A DNA stretch of 64,000 nt, taken from DATMNI01 sp035570275. Lineage in GTDB: Bacteria > Acidobacteriota > Terriglobia > Bryobacterales > Bryobacteraceae. How positions within the stretch are numbered: position 1 is the stretch's first letter; the number at the start of each line of letters is the position of its first letter. The stretch lies in assembly GCA_035570275.1 (NCBI GenBank), contig DATMNI010000384.1:1-64000 (forward strand). The letters are read 5' to 3'. Positions 43,027 through 52,272 of the stretch are shown here, piece after piece. Both the position numbers and the translations under genes were made by a program. The notes beneath the pieces are model-generated. The model saw nothing but the letters and a program-made list of their open reading frames with translations. It searched no databases and was not told where the DNA came from.

Positions 43027-43718
43027 GCGCAGAACTTGAAAGTCTAATCTGCGATTACGTGGACGGTACGCTGGAGGCCGCCGCCAGGGCGGAAGTCGGG
43101 CGCCACCTGGCCGATTGCCCCAACTGCGCCGAACTGGCGCGAGATTCCGCCGCCGCCCTGGCTTTCATGCAAAGCGCCGCCGAGGTGGTGCCGCCGCCGG
43201 AATTGATTACCCGGATTCTGCATGACTCGCCGTGGAGCCAGGCCGGGGTAGTCCGCCAGGGAATGCGCAGTTGGCTGCGGAAGGTTCTGAGCCCGCTGGT
43301 GCAGCCGAAATTCGCCATGGGAATGGCTATGACCATCCTTTCGTTTTCGCTGCTGAAGCCCTTTGTGGCACCGGGGCTGCGGCAGTTGAAGCCGGAAGAT
43401 CTGAAGCCATCCGCCGTTTGGGCGGCGCTGGACGATCAAACCCATCGCACCTGGGCGCGCACGGTAAAGTATTACGAAAACCTGAAGGTGGTGTACCAGA
43501 TTCAAACCATGCTGCGCCAATGGCAGCAGCAGGACGAAGAGCAGCGGCCGGCCGCAACACCGGAGAACAACCGGAAAACGGATAACACTCGGAAAACCGA
43601 CGACCGCAAGCTCCCGGTGAAAACATCGCCCGAACAGATGGCGGAGCCGGACTTGACCCACTCCGCTCCGGGTAACGCAACGGGTGGAGCGCCGGCCCCG
43701 GCGGGCCGCGGCCGGTAG
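43020..43718 (+). CDS. Zinc-finger anti-sigma factor
   Basis: The product is 232 residues. The N-terminus has the anti-sigma zinc site HLADCPNC (His29, Cys33, Cys36) in a zf-HC2 domain. One transmembrane segment follows at about 97-118 (FAMGMAMTILSFSLLKPFVA). The periplasmic part has a helix with many Gln/Arg residues (YYENLKVVYQIQTMLRQWQQ) and a disordered tail rich in Pro, Lys and Asn. It should hold the preceding sigma factor at the membrane until an envelope signal arrives. Its start is reached through the mini-ORF relay. Confidence 0.85.
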   Translation: MNCAELESLICDYVDGTLEAAARAEVGRHLADCPNCAELARDSAAALAFMQSAAEVVPPPELITRILHDSPWSQAGVVRQGMRSWLRKVLSPLVQPKFAMGMAMTILSFSLLKPFVAPGLRQLKPEDLKPSAVWAALDDQTHRTWARTVKYYENLKVVYQIQTMLRQWQQQDEEQRPAATPENNRKTDNTRKTDDRKLPVKTSPEQMAEPDLTHSAPGNATGGAPAPAGRGR

Positions 43719-43783
43719 GAATATAACGAAACCGGTAGGAATATAACGAAACCGGTAGGAATACGAAACCGGTAAGAACGAAG
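43712..43783 (+). repeat. 20-base tandem units at the end of the anti-sigma gene
   Basis: ccggtaggaatataacgaaa at 43712-43731 is repeated exactly at 43732-43751, then as shortened forms at 43752-43768 and 43769-43783. The first unit contains the gene's stop codon. Confidence 0.9.
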
Positions 43784-43855
43784 CGGGTAAGAGTAAAAAG
43801 ATGCAGCGCCAAACGACGGAAGGATCGCGTTAGCCGATCGGGAAGAGGGATACTT

Positions 43856-44566
43856 ATGAACTGCCAGAATCACATGGATGTGCCGGCCACGGCCTATTGC
43901 CGGGCCTGCGGCAAGCCGGTCTGCGATGAATGCCGCCGCGACGCATTTGGAACCGTCTACTGCGCCGAGCATACGCCGGCGCCCGCGGGCCAGACGCCGC
44001 CCGCGCCCGGCCCCGGCGCGCCGCCCTACCCGATGGGCACGCAGCCTATAGGAGCCCCACCCATGGGCGCTCCACAGATGAGCTACGCGTATGCCGACGT
44101 CTCGCCGGGGCTCGCCCTGTTCCTGGGCTTGATCCCTGGTGTCGGCGCCATCTACAACGGCCAATACGCCAAGGGAATGGTTCATGCGGTGGTGTGGGGC
44201 GTCCTCATGAGCATCGCCAACTCGCGAGCCGCTAACGGGCTGGAACCGATCTTCGTTATGGGCGTGATCGCCTGGATGGCCTACATGGCCTTCGAGGCTT
44301 ATCACACCGCGCGCAAACGGCGCATGGGCGAGCCGGTGGACGAATACTCGAGCCTGATCGACATGCGCGGGCGGCACAATGTACCGGTAGCCGGAATTCT
44401 GCTCATCGTGCTCGGGATTCTGCTGCTGCTGCATACGCTGGAACTGCTGGATTTCGAATATGTCGTGCGTTATTGGCCGGTGCTGCTGATCGCGGCCGGC
44501 GCCTACCTGCTGTACGGACGGTTCACGGGCCACGATTCGCCCAAGGAGATGGGCCATGAACGGTAA
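43856..44566 (+). CDS. B-box zinc-finger membrane protein
   Basis: The product is 236 residues; AAGAGGG precedes the ATG. The N-terminus has a B-box-like zinc finger (Cys3, His6, Cys15, Cys18, Cys23, Cys26, Cys36, His39). A Pro/Gly/Ala-rich linker follows. Then come membrane segments (LALFLGLIPGVGAIYNGQYA, a TM2-like loop; GVIAWMAYMAFEAYHTA; AGILLIVLGILLLLHTLELL; and VRYWPVLLIAAGAYLLYGRF), the last part like LiaF/DUF5668. It overlaps the next gene by 11 bases. A role in envelope sensing with its neighbours is inferred. Confidence 0.8.
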   Translation: MNCQNHMDVPATAYCRACGKPVCDECRRDAFGTVYCAEHTPAPAGQTPPAPGPGAPPYPMGTQPIGAPPMGAPQMSYAYADVSPGLALFLGLIPGVGAIYNGQYAKGMVHAVVWGVLMSIANSRAANGLEPIFVMGVIAWMAYMAFEAYHTARKRRMGEPVDEYSSLIDMRGRHNVPVAGILLIVLGILLLLHTLELLDFEYVVRYWPVLLIAAGAYLLYGRFTGHDSPKEMGHER

Positions 44567-44978
44567 TGGGCGGTCCATGGTCCGCGCCATTCGCGGGCCC
44601 GTCACGCTGATCACCGTCGGCGTGCTGTTTGCGCTGAACAACTTTACCCAGTACGGTTTCGATAAGACGTGGCCAGTGCTGCTGATCGTGTTCGGATTGT
44701 TGAGCCTGCTGCGGCGCGGCATGGAACCGGTGCCGCCGGAATCCACGCCCCCGCCTTACAGCTATCCACCGCCTCCCCCAGGCTCCGGTGGTTACGCCGG
44801 GAGTTCCTACACCGCCCCGCCGCAGCAGCCCTTCCCGCCGGCTGCAGGCGGATCGGCTAAAGGCGGCTTCGGGACCAGCGCACCGGCGCGGCCGGGCGAC
44901 ATGGGTGCTGGAACGGGGGGCGCTGGCACGGGAAGCGCTGGATCGGGGAGCGCTGTCACGCCAGGAGAGTCCTTATGA
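44556..44978 (+). CDS. LiaI/DUF5668-like membrane protein with repeat tail
   Basis: The product is 140 residues. The N-terminal two-helix LiaI-like part (GPVTLITVGVLFALNNFTQY, WPVLLIVFGLLSLLRRG) is followed by a Pro/Tyr-rich region and a Gly/Ala/Ser/Thr tail (GAGTGGAGTGSAGSGSA). The tail is coded by four 15-base tandem units. It overlaps both neighbours, the upper by 11 bases and the lower by ATGA. Confidence 0.75.
   Translation: MNGNGRSMVRAIRGPVTLITVGVLFALNNFTQYGFDKTWPVLLIVFGLLSLLRRGMEPVPPESTPPPYSYPPPPPGSGGYAGSSYTAPPQQPFPPAAGGSAKGGFGTSAPARPGDMGAGTGGAGTGSAGSGSAVTPGESL
44903..44962 (+). repeat. Four 15-base tandem units in the LiaI-like gene
   Basis: Units at 44903, 44918, 44933 and 44948 share g(c/t)gctgg(a/c)(a/t)c(g)gg, all in frame. 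They give a Gly/Thr/Ser-rich tail. Confidence 0.75.
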
Positions 44979-46408
44979 GACGACGTTCGATTACCGGACC
45001 CCTGTTGCTGCTGCTGGTCGGCAGCCTGTTCCTCTGGACCAACCTGCACCCGGAAGCTCCCATCTTCGACATGGTGGCGCGCTATTGGCCTTTCGTGCTG
45101 ATCGCCTGGGGACTGCTGCGTCTGCTGGAGACCATGATCTGGCGCCGCGATGGCGTGCGGTACGGCTTCAGCGGCGGCGAGATTGTCCTGGTGATCCTGA
45201 TCTGCGTGGCCGGCTCGGGCATCTGGCAGGCGCACGAGCACGGCATCCGCTTTAGTCCGCGCGGGCTCGATTGGTGGGGCCAACAGTACGATTACCCCAT
45301 TTCGGCAACCAATTCCGCCGCCGGCATGAAACGCATCGTGTTCGAAAATCCTCGCGGCAACATTAAGGTGACCGGATCGGATACTAAGGATGTCACGGTC
45401 ACCGGCCACAAACTCATCCGCGCTTATAGCCGGCAGGATGCCGACCGGACCAACGATAACGCCGCCGTGGAGATTGTTCCCCAGGGCGACCGCCTGATGG
45501 TGCGCACCAACCAGGACCGCGTGCCCAACAGCCAGCGTATGTCCGCCGATATCGAGGTCACCATTCCGCGCGCCATGACGGTGGAATCGCGCGGCGGCCA
45601 GGGCGATTACGAAATCGCCGACCTGGATGGCGACTTGGAAATCTCGGCCAGCCATGGCGACGTGCGCATCTCCCGCTTGGGCGGCAACGCCCGGCTCGAC
45701 ATTGGCCGCAGCGATCTGGTCCGCGCCCTAGACGTGAAGGGCCGGATTGATGTGCAGGGCCAGGGCTCCGACGTCGAAATGGAAAATATCGCCGGGCAGG
45801 TTACCATTAACGGCGCTTACCGCGGCACCCTGGATTTCAAGAACCTCTCCAAGCCGCTGCAGTTCGAGGGTCTGCGCAACACCGAATTGAGCGTCCAGGC
45901 AGTGCCCGGCCGCATCAGCATGGACCTGGGCGCGTTCACCGCCAACGATGTGGTGGGACCGCTGCGCCTGGTGACCCGCTCGCGCGATATCAAGGTTGAG
46001 AAGTTCACCCAGGCGCTGGAACTGGAAACCGAGCGCGGGGATATCGAATTGTCGCCGGGACACCTGCCGCTGGCCGCCATTGAAGCGCGCACCGGAGTGG
46101 GCAAGATTGAGCTGGTTCTGCCGGGGAAGGCGGCCTTCCTGCTGGAGGGCACGGCCGAGCGCGGCGACGCCGTCAACGATTTCGGCCCGCAGATCCACAA
46201 GGAGTCCGAGGGTCGCGCCGCCACGCTGAAAGGCAAAGTGGGCGACGGGCCGACTATCAAAATCACGTCCAATCGCGGATCGATTTCGGTGCGGCGCGAG
46301 GGCGCCGAGCCCGGCGAGTTGCCCGAGACGCCGACGCCGAACGGCCCGATGGCGCCGGTTCCGCCTAAGCCGCCGAAGAGCCTGAAGGATAGCGAACTTA
46401 AGATGTAG
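44975..46408 (+). CDS. LiaF-like/DUF4097 membrane protein
   Basis: The product is 477 residues. Three N-terminal membrane segments (ITGPLLLLLVGSLFLWTNLH, WPFVLIAWGLLRLLETMIW, GGEIVLVILICVAGSGIWQA) precede a long right-handed beta-helix of the DUF4097 type (residues about 120-440: ENPRGNIKVTGSDTKDVTV, GDYEIADLDGDLEISASHGD, ALELETERGDIELSPGHLPL). A Pro-rich end follows. DUF4097 proteins are probably envelope-stress sensors or adhesin-like proteins. ATGA overlap with the preceding gene places it in the same operon as the ECF sigma cluster. Confidence 0.82.
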   Translation: MRRRSITGPLLLLLVGSLFLWTNLHPEAPIFDMVARYWPFVLIAWGLLRLLETMIWRRDGVRYGFSGGEIVLVILICVAGSGIWQAHEHGIRFSPRGLDWWGQQYDYPISATNSAAGMKRIVFENPRGNIKVTGSDTKDVTVTGHKLIRAYSRQDADRTNDNAAVEIVPQGDRLMVRTNQDRVPNSQRMSADIEVTIPRAMTVESRGGQGDYEIADLDGDLEISASHGDVRISRLGGNARLDIGRSDLVRALDVKGRIDVQGQGSDVEMENIAGQVTINGAYRGTLDFKNLSKPLQFEGLRNTELSVQAVPGRISMDLGAFTANDVVGPLRLVTRSRDIKVEKFTQALELETERGDIELSPGHLPLAAIEARTGVGKIELVLPGKAAFLLEGTAERGDAVNDFGPQIHKESEGRAATLKGKVGDGPTIKITSNRGSISVRREGAEPGELPETPTPNGPMAPVPPKPPKSLKDSELKM

Positions 46409-47056
46409 CCGACCGTAGCGCGGGCATTCTTGCCTGGTGTTGGTGGTGGATGCGTGGTCTTGGGGACCGGCTCGAACATGTGTCCACCAGACCTGCGTTA
46501 GCGGATATCTTTTACATGCAGTCCACGGATCGGTTGGCGGCGGGGTGACGGGGAATCGCGGTAAGCATGCGAGACCCTGGAAAACGTTACCGGTCACGGC
46601 GCCAACCACAGTCGAAGGCAGTATCCAATGCTCGATGCCTGCTGGTGCGCCGCGACGTTAGCCGCCAGAGTGTTCAGCACTACGTTGCCTGGCGACGGCG
46701 CAACGCCCAACGCCGTCGAGCCATGAATCTGCATACGCCTCCATGCGCCTACGCCGCGCGGTGCCCACCACCTGGTAAACGTCCTCATCCGGATTTGGCT
46801 GCCAACCGAGCCCACGAATCTCCATGCTCCGCGCGACCCTTGACGAAGGCCGCCCGGTGGTTGCTTTTCAGCAAGTTTCGAGGGCTGACGCACTCATCGT
46901 CTCTGTGGAATTGCGTCTGTTCCGCCCGGTCGATTTCCAGAATCGTATAGTATCCTGCAATTCCTGCCGATAAGCTACGTAGAACCCGCTTGACGGCTCT
47001 CTGGCGCATTCCGGGTCTCCCCTTACGGAAAGGGGGAATGCGAGGACCGATTCGTC
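46409..47056. other. Intergenic region of about 650 bases
   Basis: Weak open frames exist on both strands, but none has a recognised domain, and codon patterns are irregular. A TATAGT element near 46946 could be a -10 box for the next operon, but no -35 was found. It may hold decayed sequence. Confidence 0.4.
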
Positions 47057-48166
47057 GTGAAATACGTTCAACTCAAAGTTCTCGGTTTGTCGATGGCCGT
47101 AGCCATGCTTGGATGGGCTCAGGAAGCCGCGCAAACTGTGGACCAGGCTGCTCAAGAACCGCCGGCGCCGGAAGCGGCTGCGAGCCGGACCTTCCCATTG
47201 GAAGTGGCGGGATACGTCAACTTTCGATATCTGAATGACGATGCTTTGCAGGAGCATAACCTCTTTCGTGAATACTCGGCCAGTCTGTTTCTCAGCAAGA
47301 CGGTCGGCCGATGGCGCTTCCACGCGGAATTCAATGCCGACACCGCGCCCGAGTTCGACAGCGATGGAATTCATCTGTTCCGCCCTCGTCCCAGTCTAAG
47401 CGTCAAGCTGGACAACGCGTTCGTCAACTACAACGCACGCGACTGGTTGCAGGTTCAGGCCGGCTTTCTCTTCATCCCCACGTACTGGCGCACCCACCGC
47501 TATCAGTCGACCACGCTCACGGTGGACGAGCCTTCAACCGACCAAAACATCTTCCCAACATCGCTGAAGGGGGGCGCGCTGCACGGAGACAAGTATTGGG
47601 GAGATGGCGGGGTAAGCTACATAGCCTACGGAGGCGTCGAGCAGCAAACCGAATTCGTTGAAGCCATCCAGTCTGAGGTTGTCGACCGGGCGCGGGCAAT
47701 CGGCGGCAAACTTACACTTCACGTGCCGAGCCGCGAATTCTTCAGAACGTTCGACGCGGCGGTTCATCGCCTGCATCGAGTTGGGCGGGACGGCAAGCCC
47801 GACGAGCTTTACGGACTTGAATTACAACTCAGAAAAAGCCGTTTTGAAGTCCTGGCGGAGTTTGCCCACGCTTCGCTGGATGTTGTCAATAGCGCCCGAG
47901 GCTATATTCGGCAGGGGTATTACATTCAACCTTCCTTTCGGATTACTCCCAAGCTGTTTGCCGTTGTTCGCTACGACCGGCTGAATCGAGACAGCCGCTT
48001 TCTAGATCAAAGCAGCCTCGTCAGGCAATCGGCGGGCTTAACGTACCGCCCAATTCCGGCGGTATCCCTAAAGATCGAGGCAGACCGGTATGAACCGCAG
48101 GGGGGGCGCGTGGCGGCCTACTACGGCGTTACCACCAGCCTTGTCTGGTTTTTCCACATACCATGA
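47057..48166 (+). CDS. Porin-like outer-membrane barrel protein
   Basis: The product is 369 residues from a GTG with GAGGA at fair spacing. A Sec signal (LKVLGLSMAVAMLGWAQ) is followed by a Gln/Ala/Pro-rich linker and a beta-barrel (LEVAGYVNFRYLNDDALQEH, LSVKLDNAFVNYNARDWLQV, YYGVTTSLVWFFHIP with a C-terminal aromatic near the end). It resembles small phosphate-selective or general porins by pattern. The stop overlaps the next gene by ATGA, and it opens a five-gene operon with a signalling system, so it may feed a ligand to the binding protein. Confidence 0.65.
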   Translation: MKYVQLKVLGLSMAVAMLGWAQEAAQTVDQAAQEPPAPEAAASRTFPLEVAGYVNFRYLNDDALQEHNLFREYSASLFLSKTVGRWRFHAEFNADTAPEFDSDGIHLFRPRPSLSVKLDNAFVNYNARDWLQVQAGFLFIPTYWRTHRYQSTTLTVDEPSTDQNIFPTSLKGGALHGDKYWGDGGVSYIAYGGVEQQTEFVEAIQSEVVDRARAIGGKLTLHVPSREFFRTFDAAVHRLHRVGRDGKPDELYGLELQLRKSRFEVLAEFAHASLDVVNSARGYIRQGYYIQPSFRITPKLFAVVRYDRLNRDSRFLDQSSLVRQSAGLTYRPIPAVSLKIEADRYEPQGGRVAAYYGVTTSLVWFFHIP

Positions 48167-48600
48167 CCCGACGCCAATACCTTCGTCTGGCGGCCGGCGT
48201 TTTCTGCGCGTCACATCACGCTCTCGGAAGCCCCCCCGAGAAGTTTGTGGTGATTGTTCACCCGTCTAACCGGTTTGATGCTCTTAGCCGCTCAAAAGCG
48301 AGCTATCTCTTTCTTCGCAAAGTATCGCGGTGGCCTTGGGGAGCGGAGGTAGCAGCCGTCGATCTGGCGGCGAACGAACCGATCCGCCGGGAGTTTGTAC
48401 AGCAGGTGCTCCAAATGGCCGAGGAGCAACTGGCCGAGTATTGGATCGATCAAAGGGCCACGCGCGGCGTGAGCCCGCCGCCTCAAGTTCGCGACGCCGC
48501 GGCGGCCAAACTCTGGGTGGCTGCCAGACCTGGCGGCATAGCATATATCCCATCATCCGCGCTCGACGGCACCGTGAAAGCCATTCGGATTGACTCATGA
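48163..48600 (+). CDS. Phosphate-binding-protein-like periplasmic protein
   Basis: The product is 145 residues with a Tat- or Sec-like signal (MTRRQYLRLAAGVFCASHHA). KFVVIVHPSNRFDALSRSKA, SYLFLRKVSRWPWG and the C-terminal AKLWVAARPGGIAYIPSSAL segment fit the short PstS-like (PBP-like) proteins often found beside histidine kinases. It is about half the size of PstS and lacks the second lobe, so it may act as a sensor rather than a transporter part. ATGA overlaps on both sides couple it to the porin and the kinase. Confidence 0.75.
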   Translation: MTRRQYLRLAAGVFCASHHALGSPPEKFVVIVHPSNRFDALSRSKASYLFLRKVSRWPWGAEVAAVDLAANEPIRREFVQQVLQMAEEQLAEYWIDQRATRGVSPPPQVRDAAAAKLWVAARPGGIAYIPSSALDGTVKAIRIDS

Positions 48601-51071
48601 GACACCGTCTTCCATTACATTCCATTCGGACCAAATTCCTGTTGGTCGGGCTAGCCGCTGTTTTGCTTTCCGGGTCGGTCAGTTTCTTCTTAGCCGCGGA
48701 ACAGCGCCGCCAGTTGGAGCGGCAGTTGCGGTCGAGCGCCGTCAACATCGCCAATCAGACCACGTTCGTGATGGTGCCGCTGATAGCGTTCGACAGCACG
48801 GAAGAGATAAAGAAGGCTCTCGAACTATTGCGCACCAATCCGGACTTCGCCTACGCCAGAGTTTCCGGCGAAACGGGCGCGCCGCTGGCTTCGGTTGGCA
48901 ACTCGTCCCCGGTCCGGTGCGATGGCAAGTCCGGCCAGCAGCTTGTCGATGGCGGTGGGCTTCTCAGGGTCTCAACACCGATCGTGGACGGCGGCAAGAC
49001 ATGGGGCTGTCTTCAACTGGGAATTTCCGAAGCGCGCAGCCAACGCGACGCCAAGCGGCTCTGGACTATCACGATCATTGCATCTCTCTTGAGCATTCTG
49101 GTTACTCTCGCCAGCGGGGCCTATCTGGCGCGGTCGATCGCATACCCGGTAACACGGCTGGCGGAAGCCGTATCGCGAGTCCAACGCGGCGAGTGGGACA
49201 CCCCGATCGACGTCGGCTCGGGAGACGAGGTAGGCCTTCTGGCGCGCAGCTTTCAGAGCATGATTCAGGAGTTGAAGCGCTCCAAGAGCTATGTCGAAGA
49301 CATTCTCCACTCCATGGCCGATTCACTGGTCGTAGTGGACCGGGAGGGGAAGATCCGGACCGCAAATCCCGCCACGTATTCGCTACTGGGTTATAGCGAA
49401 GGCAAACTGTTTGGTGAGCCCGTCGAGCGGATCACGTCGGGTATTGAGCTGCTGGATGCAGCCAGGCTGCGAGGGGAAGTGTCGTCGAGCGGAATCGAGG
49501 TTGAATATGTGGCTCAGGACGGCCTCAAAATCCCCGTGCTGGCCTCGGTCGCCCGGATGGGCGGCCACAGCGACACAGTCATCTGCATGGCCCAGGACCT
49601 GCGCGAACGGAAGCGGGCGGAACGGGAGTTGCTGTCGGCCAAGGAAGCAGCCGAATCCGCCAACCGGGCGAAGAGCGCATTCCTGGCGAATATGTCGCAC
49701 GAGATTCGGACTCCGCTGAATGCCATCATGGGCTATTCCCAACTTATGTTGCGAGACCCGGATCTCGGACCGGGTGCGAAGGAGAACCTGAATATTATCA
49801 ACCGCAGCGGAGTGCATCTGCTGGCGCTGATCAACGACATTCTGGATATGTCGAAGATCGAGGCCGGTCAAGTGGGGCTGAACCCGGCGCCCTTCGACTT
49901 GTTGGACCTGGTGAAGGATTTGGAGGTCATGTTCCGTCTGCGCGCCGAGACTAAAGGTGTGAAGCTGGAGGTGGACATTTGCCCGGATTGCCAACGATCC
50001 ATCGAGTCTGACATGGGGAAGTTACGCCAGGTGCTTGTCAACCTGCTGGGAAATGCCGTCAAGTTTACCGAACGAGGCTCGATCAGGCTGCGAATGTCGA
50101 TGACGCAGCGTGAGAATGGGCAGCTTTGGCTATCGGCGCAAGTGGAGGATACCGGGCTTGGCATTGCTGCCGAAGAACAGACCGGGCTGTTTCGCCCCTT
50201 TGTTCAGAGCCAGAGCGGCCGGAACCTTCAGGGCGGAACCGGTTTGGGACTGGCGATCAGCCAGCAGTTCATTCGACTGATGGGCGGCGAGATTCGGTTA
50301 GTCAGCGAGGCAGGGACGGGATCGACGTTTTATTTTGAAGTCCCGGTGCTGGCCGTCAATGGGGGATTCGTTTCGAAGCAGATGGAGACACGGAGCGTGA
50401 CGGGGCTGGAATCGGCACACCCAGCGCCGCGAATCTTGATTGTCGATGATGAACCTAACAACCGAGGCTGGTTAACGAGGCTGCTGAAGATCATTGGTTT
50501 CTCTATGCGGGAAGCAGCAGATGGCGAAGAGGCAATCCGGGTTTGGCAGGAATGGAAACCGGACCTGATCTTGATGGACGTGCGCATGCCAGTCATGGAT
50601 GGGCTGGAGGCCACCCGTAGAATTCGACAGCACGAGGGCGGAGCGGAACCTGTCATTATCGCTCTGACCGCCAGCGCAATGAGCGATGACCGGCGCGTGG
50701 TGATGCAGAGCGGTGTGAATGACTTCCTCTCGAAACCATGCCAGGAAGATGAACTGCTGCAGAAGATGCAGGCCCACCTGAAACTCAGCTACCTCTACGA
50801 CGGCACGCTCTACGACGGCACGGAGGCGCCTCGGAATGATTCAGGTGCGGCCCTTGGATCCGATCCCATATCAGTGCCTGTGCAGGAATTACCGGCCGAG
50901 CTCGCCGGCGATCTGCGACTCGCGATCGGAAACGGTGACAAAGGCCGTCTGGATCAGCTTATTGAACAGGTCGGGGAACGGGATAGTGCGCTCTCGCTGG
51001 CTTTGAAGAACCTTGCCGACAGGTATGAGTATGATGCGCTCACTTATTTACTTGAGGGAGCCGGGGCATGA
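48597..51071 (+). CDS. Hybrid sensor histidine kinase
   Basis: The product is 824 residues. A first membrane helix (about 13-33) and a second (about 156-176) frame a periplasmic CHASE8-like domain. HAMP (about 177-229), PAS (about 228-345), HisKA with His368 in SHEIRTPLNA, HATPase (LRQVLVNLLGNAVKFTERGS, EDTGLGIAAEEQTGLFRPF, GGTGLGLAISQQFI) and a REC domain with Asp661 (LILMDVRMPVMDGLEATR) follow. All phosphorelay residues are present. A C-terminal helical stretch (about 770-824) may be an Hpt-like or linker part. YDGTLYDGT near residue 740 is a small tandem repeat. The next gene starts 13 bases downstream. Confidence 0.9.
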   Translation: MRHRLPLHSIRTKFLLVGLAAVLLSGSVSFFLAAEQRRQLERQLRSSAVNIANQTTFVMVPLIAFDSTEEIKKALELLRTNPDFAYARVSGETGAPLASVGNSSPVRCDGKSGQQLVDGGGLLRVSTPIVDGGKTWGCLQLGISEARSQRDAKRLWTITIIASLLSILVTLASGAYLARSIAYPVTRLAEAVSRVQRGEWDTPIDVGSGDEVGLLARSFQSMIQELKRSKSYVEDILHSMADSLVVVDREGKIRTANPATYSLLGYSEGKLFGEPVERITSGIELLDAARLRGEVSSSGIEVEYVAQDGLKIPVLASVARMGGHSDTVICMAQDLRERKRAERELLSAKEAAESANRAKSAFLANMSHEIRTPLNAIMGYSQLMLRDPDLGPGAKENLNIINRSGVHLLALINDILDMSKIEAGQVGLNPAPFDLLDLVKDLEVMFRLRAETKGVKLEVDICPDCQRSIESDMGKLRQVLVNLLGNAVKFTERGSIRLRMSMTQRENGQLWLSAQVEDTGLGIAAEEQTGLFRPFVQSQSGRNLQGGTGLGLAISQQFIRLMGGEIRLVSEAGTGSTFYFEVPVLAVNGGFVSKQMETRSVTGLESAHPAPRILIVDDEPNNRGWLTRLLKIIGFSMREAADGEEAIRVWQEWKPDLILMDVRMPVMDGLEATRRIRQHEGGAEPVIIALTASAMSDDRRVVMQSGVNDFLSKPCQEDELLQKMQAHLKLSYLYDGTLYDGTEAPRNDSGAALGSDPISVPVQELPAELAGDLRLAIGNGDKGRLDQLIEQVGERDSALSLALKNLADRYEYDALTYLLEGAGA

Positions 51072-51084
51072 GGAGGAAACCGCG

Positions 51085-52272
51085 GTGAACCAGGAAGCGC
51101 AAGCCAGCATCATGGTGGTCGACGATCAGCCGGCGAATCTGAAGCTCATGGAATGCATGCTCAAAAAGCAGGGCTACGGAGTGCGTTCTTTTCCGCGCGG
51201 CAGAATGGCGCTGGCCGCAGCCGGCCAACAGGCTCCGGATTTGATCCTGCTGGACATCAACATGCCGGAGATGAACGGCTACGAGGTCTGCCAACGGCTG
51301 AAGTCCGACCCGCGGCTTGCAGGGATTCCGGTGATTTTCCTGAGCGCGTTAGACGCGGCCGAGGACAAAGTCAAAGCATTTCATTCCGGGGGTGTGGATT
51401 ATGTCTCCAAGCCCTTTCAATTTGAAGAAGTGCAAGCCCGGGTAGAAACGCACCTAAAGCTGCGGCGTGCCCAACAGGCCGAGCACGATTTGCTGGAGAA
51501 GACCCTGAATGGCGTCGTAAGCGGTCTCTGTGAATTGATCCAGATCACTTCGCCGGTGCTCGCCAAGCGATCCCGGGCGATCCGTGACATTGTTCTCTGG
51601 GTTAACAGGGAAATGGGTCTCGACAATTCCTGGCAATACGAAGTAGCCGCGACGCTGTGTCTGGTTGGTTGTATCACGCTTCCCGACGATGTTTTCGAAA
51701 GATGCTATGCACGGGAGAATCCCTCGTCTGACGAGGAACAGATGTTCCGCGGTCATCCCGAGACTGCCGCTCGCCAGCTCTTGAATATCCCGCGACTGGA
51801 AGCTGTAGCCGAGATGATTCGCCATCAACAGGCTCCTGAAGGAAATCCGCCGGTTTCCGAGCCAGTCAGGGCAGGGGCCCGCATGCTCCATTTGGCATTG
51901 GAATTGGACCGAAGGGTGTCTCGAGGAGCTTCCTTTCGTTCGGCGCTTGGGCATCTGAAAATGTCGCCTACCGGATTCGACAGGCGCATGCTTGACGCGC
52001 TGGCAAACTACTCTCCGGCGTCGACGGAATTCGAGCTTCGGTTGGTGCCGATTCGTGAGCTTCGAGCTGGCATGGTCCTGGAAAAGGACGTATTAAGTAA
52101 TGGTAACTTGCTAATCCTTAAGGAGGGAACCGTCCTTACGGAAACGTGGATTGAGCGGCTGGGAAACTTTGCCAAGGTTCGGGGCGTCGCAGCCGTTGTG
52201 CACGTCAGGATCACATCACGCACTGGTCCTGGCAGGCGTCAAGGCCCGGGTAAACAAGGCGAGGCGCAATGA
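51085..52272 (+). CDS. REC-HD-like response regulator
   Basis: The product is 395 residues from a GTG at 51085, preceded by AGGAGG; the frame is open to 51013, but without a site. The REC domain (about 8-125) has Asp57 in LILLDINMPEMNGYEVCQRL and the lysine in YVSKPFQFEE. The output part (about 150-330) resembles HD-GYP proteins in outline (LCELIQITSPVLAKRSRAIR, GHPETAARQLLNIPRLEAVA, MIRHQQAPEG), but the HD pair is replaced (CLVGCI where ALHDIGK is expected) and the GYP motif is missing. It is likely enzymatically inactive. A C-terminal segment (RELRAGMVLEKDVLSNG) is like the PilZ/HD-linked tail of such regulators. Confidence 0.8.
   Translation: MNQEAQASIMVVDDQPANLKLMECMLKKQGYGVRSFPRGRMALAAAGQQAPDLILLDINMPEMNGYEVCQRLKSDPRLAGIPVIFLSALDAAEDKVKAFHSGGVDYVSKPFQFEEVQARVETHLKLRRAQQAEHDLLEKTLNGVVSGLCELIQITSPVLAKRSRAIRDIVLWVNREMGLDNSWQYEVAATLCLVGCITLPDDVFERCYARENPSSDEEQMFRGHPETAARQLLNIPRLEAVAEMIRHQQAPEGNPPVSEPVRAGARMLHLALELDRRVSRGASFRSALGHLKMSPTGFDRRMLDALANYSPASTEFELRLVPIRELRAGMVLEKDVLSNGNLLILKEGTVLTETWIERLGNFAKVRGVAAVVHVRITSRTGPGRRQGPGKQGEAQ

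Noticed and set aside
46594..47009. Small minus-strand genes before the signalling operon
   Set aside because: No start signal, no recognisable domain, and overlapping frames on both strands.
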